Shown here one piece after another: positions 34,917 through 43,206 of a DNA stretch of 64,000 nt. Each line of letters starts with the position of its first letter. Position 1 is the stretch's first letter. Origin of the DNA: Paenibacillus agri (lineage in GTDB: Bacteria; Bacillota; Bacilli; Paenibacillales; Paenibacillaceae). The stretch lies in contig NZ_JABWCS010000221.1 in the NCBI RefSeq assembly GCF_013359945.1, positions 124,001 to 188,000 of the forward strand, written 5' to 3'. The position numbers and the translations under genes are program-made. The notes beneath the pieces were generated by a model, which was given only the letters and a program-made list of their open reading frames with translations, made no database searches and was not told the DNA's origin.

Positions 34917-35822
34917 ATGTACTTAACGACAGATACCCAATCCCTGCGGGTGTATGAAGCACTCGCCAGCGAAGTCCGTCTGCGGATTGTAGATCTGCTG
35001 GGTGAGCGGGAAATGCATATCAAGGAGCTGGCTGCAGAGCTTCATCTCAGCAGCGCAATTGTCAGTTCTCATGTAGTCAAATTGCAGAAAGCAGGCATTG
35101 TCAGCTCCAAAATGAGACGGATCGACGGGGGTACCTATAAATATTGTTCGCTGTCTGCGAACTATTTTCTGGTGAAGCTGACCGGGGCAAGTGCAGTTGC
35201 CCGAAAAGTCGTCGAGGTGTCCGTCCCTGTCGGGCATTACACCGATCTGCAAGTCGCTCCTGGCTGTGGAATTATGGGCACGGATAAAGTGGTGGGCTAC
35301 TGTGATGATGATGCACGGAGGTTCAGAGACCCATGCCATGCTGATACCAGCGTCCTGTGGCTTGATAAGGGATACGTGGAATACAAAGTGCCTAATTATC
35401 TTTTCAGGGACATCGCTGTGCAGGAGATTGAAATCTCCATGGAAATCGGCTCCGAGGCGTCGCATGTGAACGAGAAATGGCCGACAGACATCATCTTTAC
35501 ACTGAACGACAGAGATTTGGGGAGATGGACCGGACCTGGAGAGTCAAGCAAACTGAGGAATTCCCTGACCGCGGATTATTGGAAGAATGAAGTGAACCGG
35601 CGGGGTCTGCTAAAAGTGCTGCGGATTAACGCCAGCGGCACATTCATGGATGGACAACAGATTTCCGAGGTGACGCTGGCTGATATTTGCTGGCATCACG
35701 AGCAATGGACATTCAGGGTTACGGCTGCAGAAGTGAACCGAAGGCGGGGCCGACTGGCATTATACGGCTGCGGAAGCGGTAATTACGAGCAGGATATTGT
35801 GTTCAGAGTCTACAGCGAATGA
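34917..35822 (+). CDS. ArsR family transcriptional regulator with long C-terminal domain
   Basis: 301 residues. The first 85 residues are an ArsR-type winged helix (ALASEVRLRIVDLLG, HIKELAAELHLSSAIVSSHVVKL). The remaining 210 residues are unusual for ArsR, which are normally about 100 residues long; the segment contains CGIMG, GYCDDDARRF and two Trp/His-rich stretches, and resembles an effector-binding or jelly-roll-type domain. ATG 34917 follows TATGGAGGTG. No target is adjacent. Confidence 0.85.
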   Translation: MYLTTDTQSLRVYEALASEVRLRIVDLLGEREMHIKELAAELHLSSAIVSSHVVKLQKAGIVSSKMRRIDGGTYKYCSLSANYFLVKLTGASAVARKVVEVSVPVGHYTDLQVAPGCGIMGTDKVVGYCDDDARRFRDPCHADTSVLWLDKGYVEYKVPNYLFRDIAVQEIEISMEIGSEASHVNEKWPTDIIFTLNDRDLGRWTGPGESSKLRNSLTADYWKNEVNRRGLLKVLRINASGTFMDGQQISEVTLADICWHHEQWTFRVTAAEVNRRRGRLALYGCGSGNYEQDIVFRVYSE

Positions 35823-36006
35823 GCCTATGAAGAAACTGCGATGCAATTGTCTTGTCGTTGCTGTCCGCTCAGTTGTCAACGTCCAGGGTTCCTCGGCGTT
35901 CCCAAGATCATCCGTCCGGAGCGTCATTGCGCCATGTTTGGAAACAACCTCAACGGGTAACGATAACTAAGAACCAACATCGTACAGCCCAAAAGGAGGA
36001 TTCCAC

Positions 36007-36186
36007 ATGACGGATCATATTCAGAATGAAGCGGACATCCGCAATAAGAAAAATAAATCCGGTGATTCACTGGCGGAAATCAAGAAGATGGAGAGTGGGG
36101 TCGACATCGAGCCGCAGGCAGACGACTGGGTCGCTAAACCTGCGGAATCCGCGCATCCTGACCCGCTTCCAAAGAATCAGCGATAA
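36007..36186 (+). CDS. Small hydrophilic protein (59 residues)
   Basis: A 60-codon frame starts at ATG 36007 after AAAAGGAGG with ideal spacing and is closed by a terminator. The product is charged and without hydrophobic segments (KKNKSGDSLAEIKK, DIEPQADDWVAKP), probably disordered. A longer frame at 36026-36250 on the same strand is its shadow. No family was recognised. Confidence 0.7.
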   Translation: MTDHIQNEADIRNKKNKSGDSLAEIKKMESGVDIEPQADDWVAKPAESAHPDPLPKNQR

Positions 36187-36193
36187 GAACGCC

Positions 36194-36226
36194 AAACAGG
36201 CCATCCATATGGATGGTCTGTTTTGT
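36194..36226 (+). terminator. Intrinsic terminator after the 59-residue gene
   Basis: AAACAGGCCATCC pairs, with one G-U, with GGATGGTCTGTTT around ATAT, followed by TTG and a T-rich stretch. Confidence 0.8.
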
Positions 36227-36341
36227 TTACAGCGAATATTTCCAGTCTAAGGAAGGCATGCTATGTCCCGATGTTCATTCACCAGATGCACAGTAGGGGG
36301 CGAGAGCTATTTCAATTTTCACTCGAACACCGTTTATCTCA

Positions 36342-36890
36342 TTGTATAACTACGGGCCAGTTGCTGTGGTTAGCGAGTACTTTTTTTACTTTATGGTGTA
36401 TTCCTTTCTGGGCTGGGTACTCGAAGGAACCTACAATTTATATAGCCAGGGGACCTTTCGCAAAGAAGGTTTTCTGCGAGGCCCATTCAAACCGATGTAC
36501 GGCTTGGCTCCGCTATTGTTGCTGGCTGTTCGGGACTTGGGAGTATCGCTTCCAATATTCCTGTTGTGTGCCTTACTGATCCCGTCAGCGGTTGAATACG
36601 CTAGTGGTTGGCTGCTGCAAAAAGCATTTCACAAGCAATGGTGGGACTACTCCGGTATGTCTTACCAGCTTCATGGACATATCTGCCTGCGGTTTTCTGT
36701 ATACTGGTGGATGCTGTCTATTGCCTGTATGTATGTGCTTCAGCCGCTCATGGTGTTGTTGTACCGTCAGGTGGGGGAGGTGTGGCAGATAGCCATGCCG
36801 TTAGTGATCCTGTTATTTAGCGCAGATATTCTATGGACCTGCTGGACCCGAGGTCGGGGGCAGAAAGAAGTGGAGCTAGGAGAGGGATGA
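36342..36890 (+). CDS. CmpB-like putative ABC transporter permease (PF06541 type)
   Basis: 182 residues with about five hydrophobic segments. The pattern FFYFMVYSFLGWVLEG, then KEGFLRGPFKPMYGLAPLL and WWDYSG...LHGHICLRFS fits the ABC_trans_CmpB family, membrane proteins annotated as putative permeases but without proven transport. The start is uncertain: TTG 36342 lies at the right place but lacks a clear ribosome site, and no ATG fits the family N-terminus. No ATPase partner is adjacent. Confidence 0.75.
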   Translation: MYNYGPVAVVSEYFFYFMVYSFLGWVLEGTYNLYSQGTFRKEGFLRGPFKPMYGLAPLLLLAVRDLGVSLPIFLLCALLIPSAVEYASGWLLQKAFHKQWWDYSGMSYQLHGHICLRFSVYWWMLSIACMYVLQPLMVLLYRQVGEVWQIAMPLVILLFSADILWTCWTRGRGQKEVELGEG

Positions 36891-36960
36891 AGATTGTCTG
36901 CGAAAAAATATCATGAAGGGCGAATACTCTTCATAATAAAGAGAGGCTAGGCCTAACGAT

Positions 36961-37000
36961 CAAAAGGGAACCCTGTACAAAGGTACAGAGCTCCCTTTTT
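36961..37000. terminator. Bidirectional terminator
   Basis: AAAAGGGAACCCTGTAC pairs with GTACAGAGCTCCCTTTT around a short loop, with T runs on both strands. It serves the CmpB-like gene and the converging 58-residue gene. Confidence 0.8.
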
Positions 37001-37005
37001 TCATA

Positions 37006-37182
37006 TTATTTATACGTATTCTGCTCATTCTTCTGGAATTTCTGATCATCACTACTGATCATTTCTTTTCGATGGTCCTTTTTCTTTTGTCCGAGCTGCT
37101 GGGCTTGCTGGCTTGTCACAGGTGTCGTCTCAAGGTCACTTACTGTGTTGATCAGGTTTTTATCCGGTTTGACTGGACTCAT
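37006..37182 (-). CDS. Small hydrophilic protein (58 residues)
   Basis: A 59-codon frame starts at ATG 37182 behind GGGAGGATTACACA. The product is rich in Lys, Gln and Asp (QQAQQLGQKKKDHRKEM, DDQKFQKNEQN), with no hydrophobic stretch, and is probably disordered. It does not overlap any other gene and ends next to a bidirectional terminator. No family was recognised. Confidence 0.7.
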   Translation of the reverse strand: MSPVKPDKNLINTVSDLETTPVTSQQAQQLGQKKKDHRKEMISSDDQKFQKNEQNTYK

Positions 37183-37407
37183 TGTGTAATCCTCCCTGGC
37201 ATCGAATGATAGTCATGGTGCTTATCTATTGTGGCAGTAATCAGCCGGGACTATGCAAATTCATTACAAACAGGTGCGCGTTTTGTATGCTCTTGAACCG
37301 GTGGGAGAAAAAGTTAAGATGAACAAGGTCAACCGTGGGGCTTTGTCTAATATACATATATAGTAGTTTAATTAAGGTCACGTCATAAACCCAAAGGATG
37401 GTTAGCC

Positions 37408-37881
37408 ATGCCAATGTCTGAGTACTATCGAGGATTACGGGAAAAGATCGGACCAGAGTTGCTACTAATTCCCTCTGTAGCGGCAGTCATAAGAAATGAA
37501 GAAGATGAGATCTTGTTTATCCGCAAGCCGGGCGAGACACTATGGGGTCTGCCAGCAGGTGCCATCGAACCGGGAGAGAAACCATCTCGTTCTATACGCA
37601 GAGAGGTGTATGAAGAGACGGGACTCATGGTTAATCCGAACCGGATGATCGGCGTGTTTGGCGGTGAGAAATTTAGATTTGAATATAACAATGGTCATCA
37701 GGTGGAGTATCTGGCCATGGTATTCGAATGTTCAATGATCAATAGAACGCTTGTGGGACTGGACGGAGAGGCAGAGGAACTGAGGTTTTTTAAGGAAGAA
37801 GAGCTGCCAGAGCTAGCGATTCCTTATCCGCAAGAGATTTTTGCAAAGAGTAGTTCTTCCTTAAAACCGATATTTGAATAA
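37408..37881 (+). CDS. Nudix hydrolase
   Basis: 157 residues. The complete Nudix box begins at Gly51 and reads GAIEPGEKP, then SRSIRREVYEETGL, satisfying GX5EX7REUXEEXGU. These enzymes hydrolyse nucleoside diphosphates linked to another moiety; the exact substrate is not predictable. The Leu-Pro-Ala-Gly (LPAG) before the box is typical of the ADP-ribose/8-oxo-dGTP-like groups. ATG 37408 follows AAAGGATGG. Confidence 0.92.
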   Translation: MPMSEYYRGLREKIGPELLLIPSVAAVIRNEEDEILFIRKPGETLWGLPAGAIEPGEKPSRSIRREVYEETGLMVNPNRMIGVFGGEKFRFEYNNGHQVEYLAMVFECSMINRTLVGLDGEAEELRFFKEEELPELAIPYPQEIFAKSSSSLKPIFE

Positions 37882-37959
37882 AGCATCATTTGTTAGTAGA
37901 AGTCATGGACATCGATTTGGAGGTAATAATGAAAACATATATTTATAGGTATTTATATC

Positions 37960-38361
37960 ATGTGGAGAACTAAACTAATCTACCTTGCCGCCGTTCTGCT
38001 CGTTATCGGGCTTGGCCTTGGCTCCAGAGCGTTTGCGGATGTGTTGCCGCTGTTTATCTCCAGGCATTTTGGCGATGCGCTATGGGGCAGTATGGTCTAC
38101 TTTGGTTTCCGGCTGCTATTAACTAGACGACAGCTCTTGCTCTCCTTCTGGCTAAGTCTGCTGTTCAGTTATGGCATTGAATTCAGCCAGTTATATCAAG
38201 CGGACTGGATAAACAGTATACGCGCTACTGTACTGGGAGGCCTGGTATTAGGAAAAGGGTTCCTATGGATTGATCTACTCAGGTATACTATCGGAATTAC
38301 TGTCGTCTTTGTTCTGGATAGAGCGATCTCGCAAGCTTATAAAGTCAAGCATTGGAGATGA
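37960..38361 (+). CDS. DUF2809 family membrane protein
   Basis: 133 residues with four hydrophobic helices. GLGSRAF near residue 20, DALWGSMVYFGFRLL and the SYGIEFSQLYQADW segment match DUF2809, a small membrane family of unknown function. It overlaps or abuts the following Amj-type gene, so the two are likely co-transcribed. Confidence 0.85.
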   Translation: MWRTKLIYLAAVLLVIGLGLGSRAFADVLPLFISRHFGDALWGSMVYFGFRLLLTRRQLLLSFWLSLLFSYGIEFSQLYQADWINSIRATVLGGLVLGKGFLWIDLLRYTIGITVVFVLDRAISQAYKVKHWR

Positions 38362-38369
38362 ATGAGAAC

Positions 38370-39161
38370 ATGACCAACAGTCTCATTATTGTATGCCTGC
38401 TCACCTTGATCATCCATACCGCGGAGACACTATCCTATTCGATCAGATTTGCCGGGGTGAGACTAAACAAAATTGCGATTGCCTTATCCCTGACTGGAAT
38501 CATTGTTCTAGTATCCAGAACGGCCAATATGATACAGGCCCCGCTGACAGCTAAATTCGTCGATTATGCCAAGGTGAACCCCCATTTCCCGCTGCTTAAC
38601 TATTTAATGATAATTATGCTGGCTTCATCTCTGGGCACCTTAATTGCTATAGCTGTCTTTCCGACATTTGTGGGCCTGTTCGAAAGGGTCATCTCCAAGC
38701 TGGAAATCGAAGGGTCAATTCCTAAGCTGCTGAACAGTGTCACGATAAGCCAGCTCAAGAACACCCGAAAATACATAAGAAAACCAAAGGTAAAACTCTA
38801 CAGCTTCAGGTATCTGGGGATTCCTAAACGTTTTATCGTTATGAATATCTTCGTTACGGCCTTTTACACCGTAGGTGTGTTATCTTCGCTCTATGCTGCA
38901 CATCTCGTTCCACAGTTCAGCACGACGGCCTCACAGGCATCTGGACTTATTAACGGACTCGCGACGATTATGCTTACAGTATTCATTGACCCGCAGCTGG
39001 GGATTATTACGCACAAGGCCACTCAGCATGCGGAGTATCGGGATCAGCTGGGGAAAATTTATGTTGTGCTGATGGGCTCAAGATTCCTGGGCACCTTACT
39101 TGGCCAAGTTGTGCTGTATCCCGCTGCGCTCTTCATTAGCATGTTGGTCAAGCTGATCTGA
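38370..39161 (+). CDS. amj: Amj-type lipid II flippase family protein
   Basis: 263 residues with about six membrane helices. IIHTAETLSYSIRFAGVR near the N-terminus and VSRTANMIQAPLTAK match Amj (YdaH, DUF2837), the alternative lipid II flippase that Bacillus subtilis induces under cell-envelope stress when MurJ is blocked. The start is uncertain: ATG 38358 and TTG 38352 are in frame, but ATG 38370 gives the family-like N-terminus with GGAG 12 bases upstream. It follows the DUF2809 gene directly. Confidence 0.85.
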   Translation: MTNSLIIVCLLTLIIHTAETLSYSIRFAGVRLNKIAIALSLTGIIVLVSRTANMIQAPLTAKFVDYAKVNPHFPLLNYLMIIMLASSLGTLIAIAVFPTFVGLFERVISKLEIEGSIPKLLNSVTISQLKNTRKYIRKPKVKLYSFRYLGIPKRFIVMNIFVTAFYTVGVLSSLYAAHLVPQFSTTASQASGLINGLATIMLTVFIDPQLGIITHKATQHAEYRDQLGKIYVVLMGSRFLGTLLGQVVLYPAALFISMLVKLI

Positions 39162-39204
39162 AAACAAAATGTGGTCAGCATAAATAGCCCATCAGCACCG
39201 GTGT

Positions 39205-40044
39205 TTATTTGGGAAGTTTCAGCTCCGCTGCACGGAGCAGGGCGGAGATCTGCTTCTCCCAGCCTATCAGCTTCAGCTGCAGGGCTTGAACGATTTTCAT
39301 CTGGGCAAAAGAGGTTTCCATTCCGGCAGCAGCACCGGGTGCGTCACCTTGCTTCATTCCTGCCTGATAGCGCTTATGCGCTTCTGTGCGAAGCCTTTGT
39401 GCAGCAGTAAGCTCTTTATTCCCAGAGGTGGTCTCCTTCCGAAGTGCTGATATAGCTGCTAGAGTTTCCCTGGCTGGCTGGGTCTTGTCAGTGGTCTGCT
39501 TTCGGGCTAGCGCCAATGCTTCAGATTTAGCTTTGATCTCTGCTTGTGCCGCTGCAACCGCTGTTTTGAGCTTGTTGCGCTGCAGATCGAGGACCGCGGC
39601 ATTCTTTAGATCTTTGGCTTTGCGTGCAGCGGCTGCCTGTTGTCCTAGTGTCTTATACTTCTCCAGCAGCGGCGCATGCTTCTTACGTACTGCATCGGCC
39701 TGTAGCTTCAAGTTGTCGATTAGAACCTGGTCGGTGGATTTGAGCTTCCCCTGGATTGCCTTCAGCTCGTCATTGTTCTGCTTGCGCAGCTTCTGGAGGA
39801 TTCCTGTATTCAGTGTGATGTTTTCCTGCAAGGCAGAATAGTCGTTGTACAAATTACTAATCCGTTCTAGCGCCATATCCCAGTCTGATGTTGCCGCCTT
39901 GGCTTGAGGCAGATGCAGAAATAGCAGGGATAACGTTAACAAAATAACAGCAGCGAACTTTCGATACACCGTTGTTCCCTTGGTAACCGCTGAGCGATTA
40001 CCCTTTCTGTTACCTGCTTCATCTGCAATCATTGGCTCCCACAT
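39205..40044 (-). CDS. Secreted coiled-coil protein of unknown function
   Basis: 279 residues. After a long basic N-terminus, a signal or anchor helix (AAVILLTLSLLFLHLP, about 35-50) leads to an almost wholly helical, Ala/Lys/Gln-rich coiled coil (QLQRNK-like heptads, for example LDLQRNKLKTAVAAAQAEIK) without cysteines. ATG 40044 follows AAGAGGTTGAG; an upstream in-frame TTG at 40080 lies at the terminator tract. A 5' leader with attenuator-like structure precedes it. No family recognised. Confidence 0.7.
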   Translation of the reverse strand: MWEPMIADEAGNRKGNRSAVTKGTTVYRKFAAVILLTLSLLFLHLPQAKAATSDWDMALERISNLYNDYSALQENITLNTGILQKLRKQNNDELKAIQGKLKSTDQVLIDNLKLQADAVRKKHAPLLEKYKTLGQQAAAARKAKDLKNAAVLDLQRNKLKTAVAAAQAEIKAKSEALALARKQTTDKTQPARETLAAISALRKETTSGNKELTAAQRLRTEAHKRYQAGMKQGDAPGAAAGMETSFAQMKIVQALQLKLIGWEKQISALLRAAELKLPK

Positions 40045-40154
40045 TGATCTCAACCTCTTTTCTGAAATAGTAGTAGGCACAAAAAAAGCACCCCCAAGAA
40101 AGGCATTTCTGCCTGTCCTGCGAGGTGCTTCGCCCGCAAATCTATCATATTTAT
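40045..40154 (-). promoter_or_regulatory. Attenuator-like 5' leader of the coiled-coil gene
   Basis: On the minus strand the leader contains AAGCACCTC (40122-40130), an inner hairpin AGGC-AGAAAT-GCCT and then GGGGGTGCTT followed by TTTTTTT (40081-40087), an intrinsic terminator ahead of the gene. GCGGG (40133-40137) can instead pair with CTCGC (40120-40124), which uses the same bases as the terminator's left arm. The two pairings exclude each other, as in a riboswitch or protein-controlled attenuator. No known riboswitch class was recognised. Confidence 0.55.
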
Positions 40155-40160
40155 GTTTTT

Positions 40161-40190
40161 ACTATAACTTGAAAATTACTGGATAGTCAA
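40161..40190 (-). promoter_or_regulatory. Putative sigma-A promoter for the coiled-coil gene
   Basis: On the minus strand TTGACT (40185-40190) and TATAGT (40161-40166) are spaced by 18 bases. Transcription would start near 40154, which places the attenuator-like leader inside the transcript. Confidence 0.55.
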
Positions 40191-40276
40191 TCAGGAAATA
40201 GAACATTTGTTTTCTTTTTGATCATGAAATATACTTTTGTTAACATAAAATAACCAATTGATAAAGGAGGGCCAGG

Positions 40277-41137
40277 ATGACTCCCTACCAAGAACGTTCG
40301 AAGGAACAGGTAGCCCTGATAACCGGAAGCTCCAGCGGCTTTGGGCTGCTGACAGCTATTACGCTTGCCAAGAAAGGCTTCAAAGTGGCTGCAACCATGC
40401 GAAATCTCAGCCGCAACAGTGAGCTTGAGCAACGTGCCCGGCAGGAGGGCGTGCTGGATAAGCTGTACTTTATACATATGGATGTAACAGACCAGGCTTC
40501 CATTGATATGGCTGTGGCTAAAGTGACCGCAACTTTTGGAAGAATAGATATGCTGGTGAACAATGCGGGATACGCTGTGGGTGGATTCGTGGAAGAAGTG
40601 ACAATGGACGATTGGCGCGGGCAGATCGAAACGAACCTGTTCGGTCTTATTGCTGTAACTAAGGCAGTGCTGCCGCTGATGCGTAGACAGGAAAGTGGAA
40701 CAATTATCAACGTTGGAAGTATTAGCGGTCTGTCTGGATTCCCCGGATATGCGCCTTACGCTGCCTCCAAATTCGCGGTGGAAGGTTTCAGTGAAAGCCT
40801 GCGCCACGAAATGTCGCCGTTTGGCATCAAGGTTGTCATCGTTGAACCGGGCTCATTCCGCACCGCCATCTGGGGCAAAGGACTGGACAGCATTACCACC
40901 AGCCCTGATTCACCGTACAGAGAGCGGCTCGATGCCGTACTGAGCTACACCAGAAAGACCGCAGAATCGGCCCCTGATCCGCAGCAGGTAGCAGATTTGA
41001 TTGGGCGGATTGCAGGAATGTCTTCGCCACGGCTACGTTATCCAATTGGGAAAGGAACGCGTATCCTGAGGTGGGCCAAGACGCTTCTGCCCTGGAAGTG
41101 GCTTGAAAGAATCATAGATATGAATTTGAAGAAGTAG
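40277..41137 (+). CDS. SDR family oxidoreductase
   Basis: 286 residues. Classical SDR motifs: cofactor site TGSSSGFGLLTA at about 15-26, NNAGYA, and the active-site pair in YAPYAASKFAVEGFSESL (Tyr and Lys four apart). The C-terminal extension of about 60 residues is typical of the SDRs annotated as oxidoreductases acting on retinol-like or steroid-like substrates; the real substrate is unknown. ATG 40277 follows AAAGGAGGGCC. Confidence 0.92.
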   Translation: MTPYQERSKEQVALITGSSSGFGLLTAITLAKKGFKVAATMRNLSRNSELEQRARQEGVLDKLYFIHMDVTDQASIDMAVAKVTATFGRIDMLVNNAGYAVGGFVEEVTMDDWRGQIETNLFGLIAVTKAVLPLMRRQESGTIINVGSISGLSGFPGYAPYAASKFAVEGFSESLRHEMSPFGIKVVIVEPGSFRTAIWGKGLDSITTSPDSPYRERLDAVLSYTRKTAESAPDPQQVADLIGRIAGMSSPRLRYPIGKGTRILRWAKTLLPWKWLERIIDMNLKK

Positions 41138-41214
41138 TGAAGTTTTGTGTTTTTTGGGCTGAATAAGGTAAACTATCATATATGGATTTGATATTTAACA
41201 GAAAGAATTGAGGT

Positions 41215-41622
41215 ATGCTGATGCCGAAGCCTTTGGAGCTGCATATATGTTTTGATGAACGGGGATTTGAGATTGAGATTCTGGATGTAACCCCGGTAGA
41301 CGGGGACATGTACCGAATAGAAGAGACACCAATTTTTAATCCTGGCGTGTCTATGGGGGATGTAATCCGGCTCAAGGAAGAGCGGGGAGTCTACTACTAT
41401 CAGGAGACTGTACGGAAATCCAATTTAAAAAGATATGCCTGGTTGCTAACCCAAGATACCGCGTATTCACCGATTCTGGCCGCCTTCAAGCAGCGGGTCA
41501 ATGGTGCTGGTGGAAGCTGGGAGCAGATTTTTGGCGGATTGGTCGTAATACATATTCCGCAGGATTCTGTGCTGGATGTGGAAGATGAAATGAACCGCAT
41601 TATTGAATGCTTAGGTGAATGA
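41215..41622 (+). CDS. DUF4265-like protein
   Basis: 135 residues. The central pattern YRIEETPIFNPGVSMGDVI resembles DUF4265 (YRIDNIPFF-GVS-GD), a family of unknown function. The protein is soluble, with no signal sequence. Start is TTG/ATG near 41215-41221: the first ATG after AGGTATGC is at 41218 or 41221. It lies 42 bases upstream of the signal peptidase gene and may share its transcript. Confidence 0.6.
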   Translation: MLMPKPLELHICFDERGFEIEILDVTPVDGDMYRIEETPIFNPGVSMGDVIRLKEERGVYYYQETVRKSNLKRYAWLLTQDTAYSPILAAFKQRVNGAGGSWEQIFGGLVVIHIPQDSVLDVEDEMNRIIECLGE

Positions 41623-41663
41623 AGAGCAAGAGCTAATTATAGAGATTGGTGAGGTGAATAATC

Positions 41664-42173
41664 ATGATGAAATATGCCAAGCAATGGGTGCCGACACTCG
41701 TGATTGCCCTTGTAGTTTCCTTATTCCTGAGAACCTATGTCGCTGAAGCGATGAAGGTCCCTACCGGATCGATGATTCCGACGATCCAGATCAATGACCG
41801 TCTTATTGTTGAGAAACTGCTGTGGATGACTTCACTGGAGCATGGCGATATTGTGGTCTTCTACCCACCGGTGCCGGGCGATGAAGGTAAACGCTATGTT
41901 AAGCGGCTTATCGGACTTCCTGGTGATACTGTAGAGATCAAGGAGGGGGCTTTGTACAGAAACGGCCTCAAGGTAGATGAGCCTTATCTGAAAGAGCCGA
42001 TGAACTATAGCTTTGGGCCGGTTACGGTCCCGGCGGATCATTATTTCTTCCTCGGAGATAACCGGAATATCAGTTATGACGGCCATTTATGGCAGGAGCC
42101 GTTTGTTGCCAAGGATAAGTTGATTGGAAAAGTGATTGCGGAAATTCCAACTCACCTTCTATTTCAGCGTTAA
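41664..42173 (+). CDS. lepB: Signal peptidase I
   Basis: 169 residues, typical of the small Gram-positive SipS-like type I signal peptidases. One N-terminal membrane anchor (about 9-26) leads to the catalytic Ser36 in PTGSMIPT and the catalytic Lys80 in RYVKRLIGLPGD; the GDNRNISYDG box is also present, with Ile and Tyr where GDNR-xxSxDS is usual. It cleaves signal peptides of secreted proteins on the outer membrane face. Start at 41664 or 41667; upstream GGTGAGG. Confidence 0.93.
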   Translation: MMKYAKQWVPTLVIALVVSLFLRTYVAEAMKVPTGSMIPTIQINDRLIVEKLLWMTSLEHGDIVVFYPPVPGDEGKRYVKRLIGLPGDTVEIKEGALYRNGLKVDEPYLKEPMNYSFGPVTVPADHYFFLGDNRNISYDGHLWQEPFVAKDKLIGKVIAEIPTHLLFQR

Positions 42174-42251
42174 CGGCGTTCCCGGTTCAGATTATGTATA
42201 TGTAAAAATGATAAAGTAACCTCTGGAATCTTCTTAAGAGGTGAGGATGAG

Positions 42252-42584
42252 ATGCTGGATCCATTTACAAAGAAACGAATAGAGAAAATCATGGATCATT
42301 ATATAAAAGTCCAGAACTCCGGGCGCTCTAACCCGCAGCGTAAACTCAAGTATCGGATACATGAGGATACGGTAACATTGCTGGATGAGCGGCCGATTCT
42401 TCTGAATGGACAATGGATAGAATGGGGTATTGCCCAATTTTGCAGGAGTGAACAAGGTTGGGGCATTTACTGGCGGGACCTGAAGAACCATTGGCATGCT
42501 CTGGACAATATTAAGCCTGATACTGATTTTGAGAAACAGCTGAAGATTGTAAAGCAAGATTGCCAGGGGATCTTTGGAGACTGA
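42252..42584 (+). CDS. DUF3024 family protein
   Basis: 110 residues. The protein matches DUF3024 along its whole length: LDPFTKKRIEKIMDHY, VTLLDERPI, WIEWGIAQF, WGIYWRDLKNHW and a final DCQGIFGD. The family is cytoplasmic and of unknown function. ATG 42252 follows AGAGGTGAGGATG. Confidence 0.85.
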   Translation: MLDPFTKKRIEKIMDHYIKVQNSGRSNPQRKLKYRIHEDTVTLLDERPILLNGQWIEWGIAQFCRSEQGWGIYWRDLKNHWHALDNIKPDTDFEKQLKIVKQDCQGIFGD

Positions 42585-42631
42585 ACGACTGCTGCAAGTT
42601 TGTTTTTTCGTAGATCCAGAGCCAGTTCCCG

Positions 42632-42934
42632 TTATTGGATGGGGTAGTCCGCTACGACGACATTATCGAGAATGTCTGTCAGCATTTGCACAAATGCTTG
42701 ATGTTTCGGATGAGGGCCGTATTGGCGCAGGGCTTCCTTATTTTCAAAAGTTACCCGTAGTCCTAGTGTATAACCACGAATATTGTCTGTTTCCTCAGTC
42801 TCATTCACGCCGGCGGTGATTTGCACAATGCCCGGAATTTCCCCTTTAAAAGATAATAAAGTCTCCACAAGCTGAGGTCCTGTCGCTGGATCATAGTTGG
42901 CATTGAATTTAAAAAGAACCAAGTGTTCGAACAT
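42632..42934 (-). CDS. Dabb (stress-responsive alpha/beta barrel) family protein
   Basis: 100 residues. The opening HLVLFKF, then IPGIVQITAGVN and the RGYTLGLRVTFENKEALRQY and HPKHQAF segments are typical of the dimeric alpha/beta barrel Dabb domain. Members range from stress proteins to polyketide cyclases; no specific function can be given. ATG 42934 follows AAAGGAG. Its 3' end faces the DUF3024 gene. Confidence 0.9.
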   Translation of the reverse strand: MFEHLVLFKFNANYDPATGPQLVETLLSFKGEIPGIVQITAGVNETEETDNIRGYTLGLRVTFENKEALRQYGPHPKHQAFVQMLTDILDNVVVADYPIQ

Positions 42935-43206
42935 CGTAAAAACTCCTTTATATGTGAAGTGTAGGGCTAATGGACGTTGCTGCTCTAGCTTACCACAAAG
43001 AATTTTGTCAATAAAACCTGAAAAAGCGCGAGGTTAGGCTAGTTTCTCCCTTTGATGAGAGTACTGCTGCTAAAGTCGGGATACTTTGGACCTAGTCGAC
43101 AGCGTTTATGTGACTTTCACCATATTGTCAGGCCAAACGCTAATAGACTATGATCAAGTAAAAGCAAAAGGAAAAAATTCCTATACATAAGAAGGGGTGC
43201 TGATTC

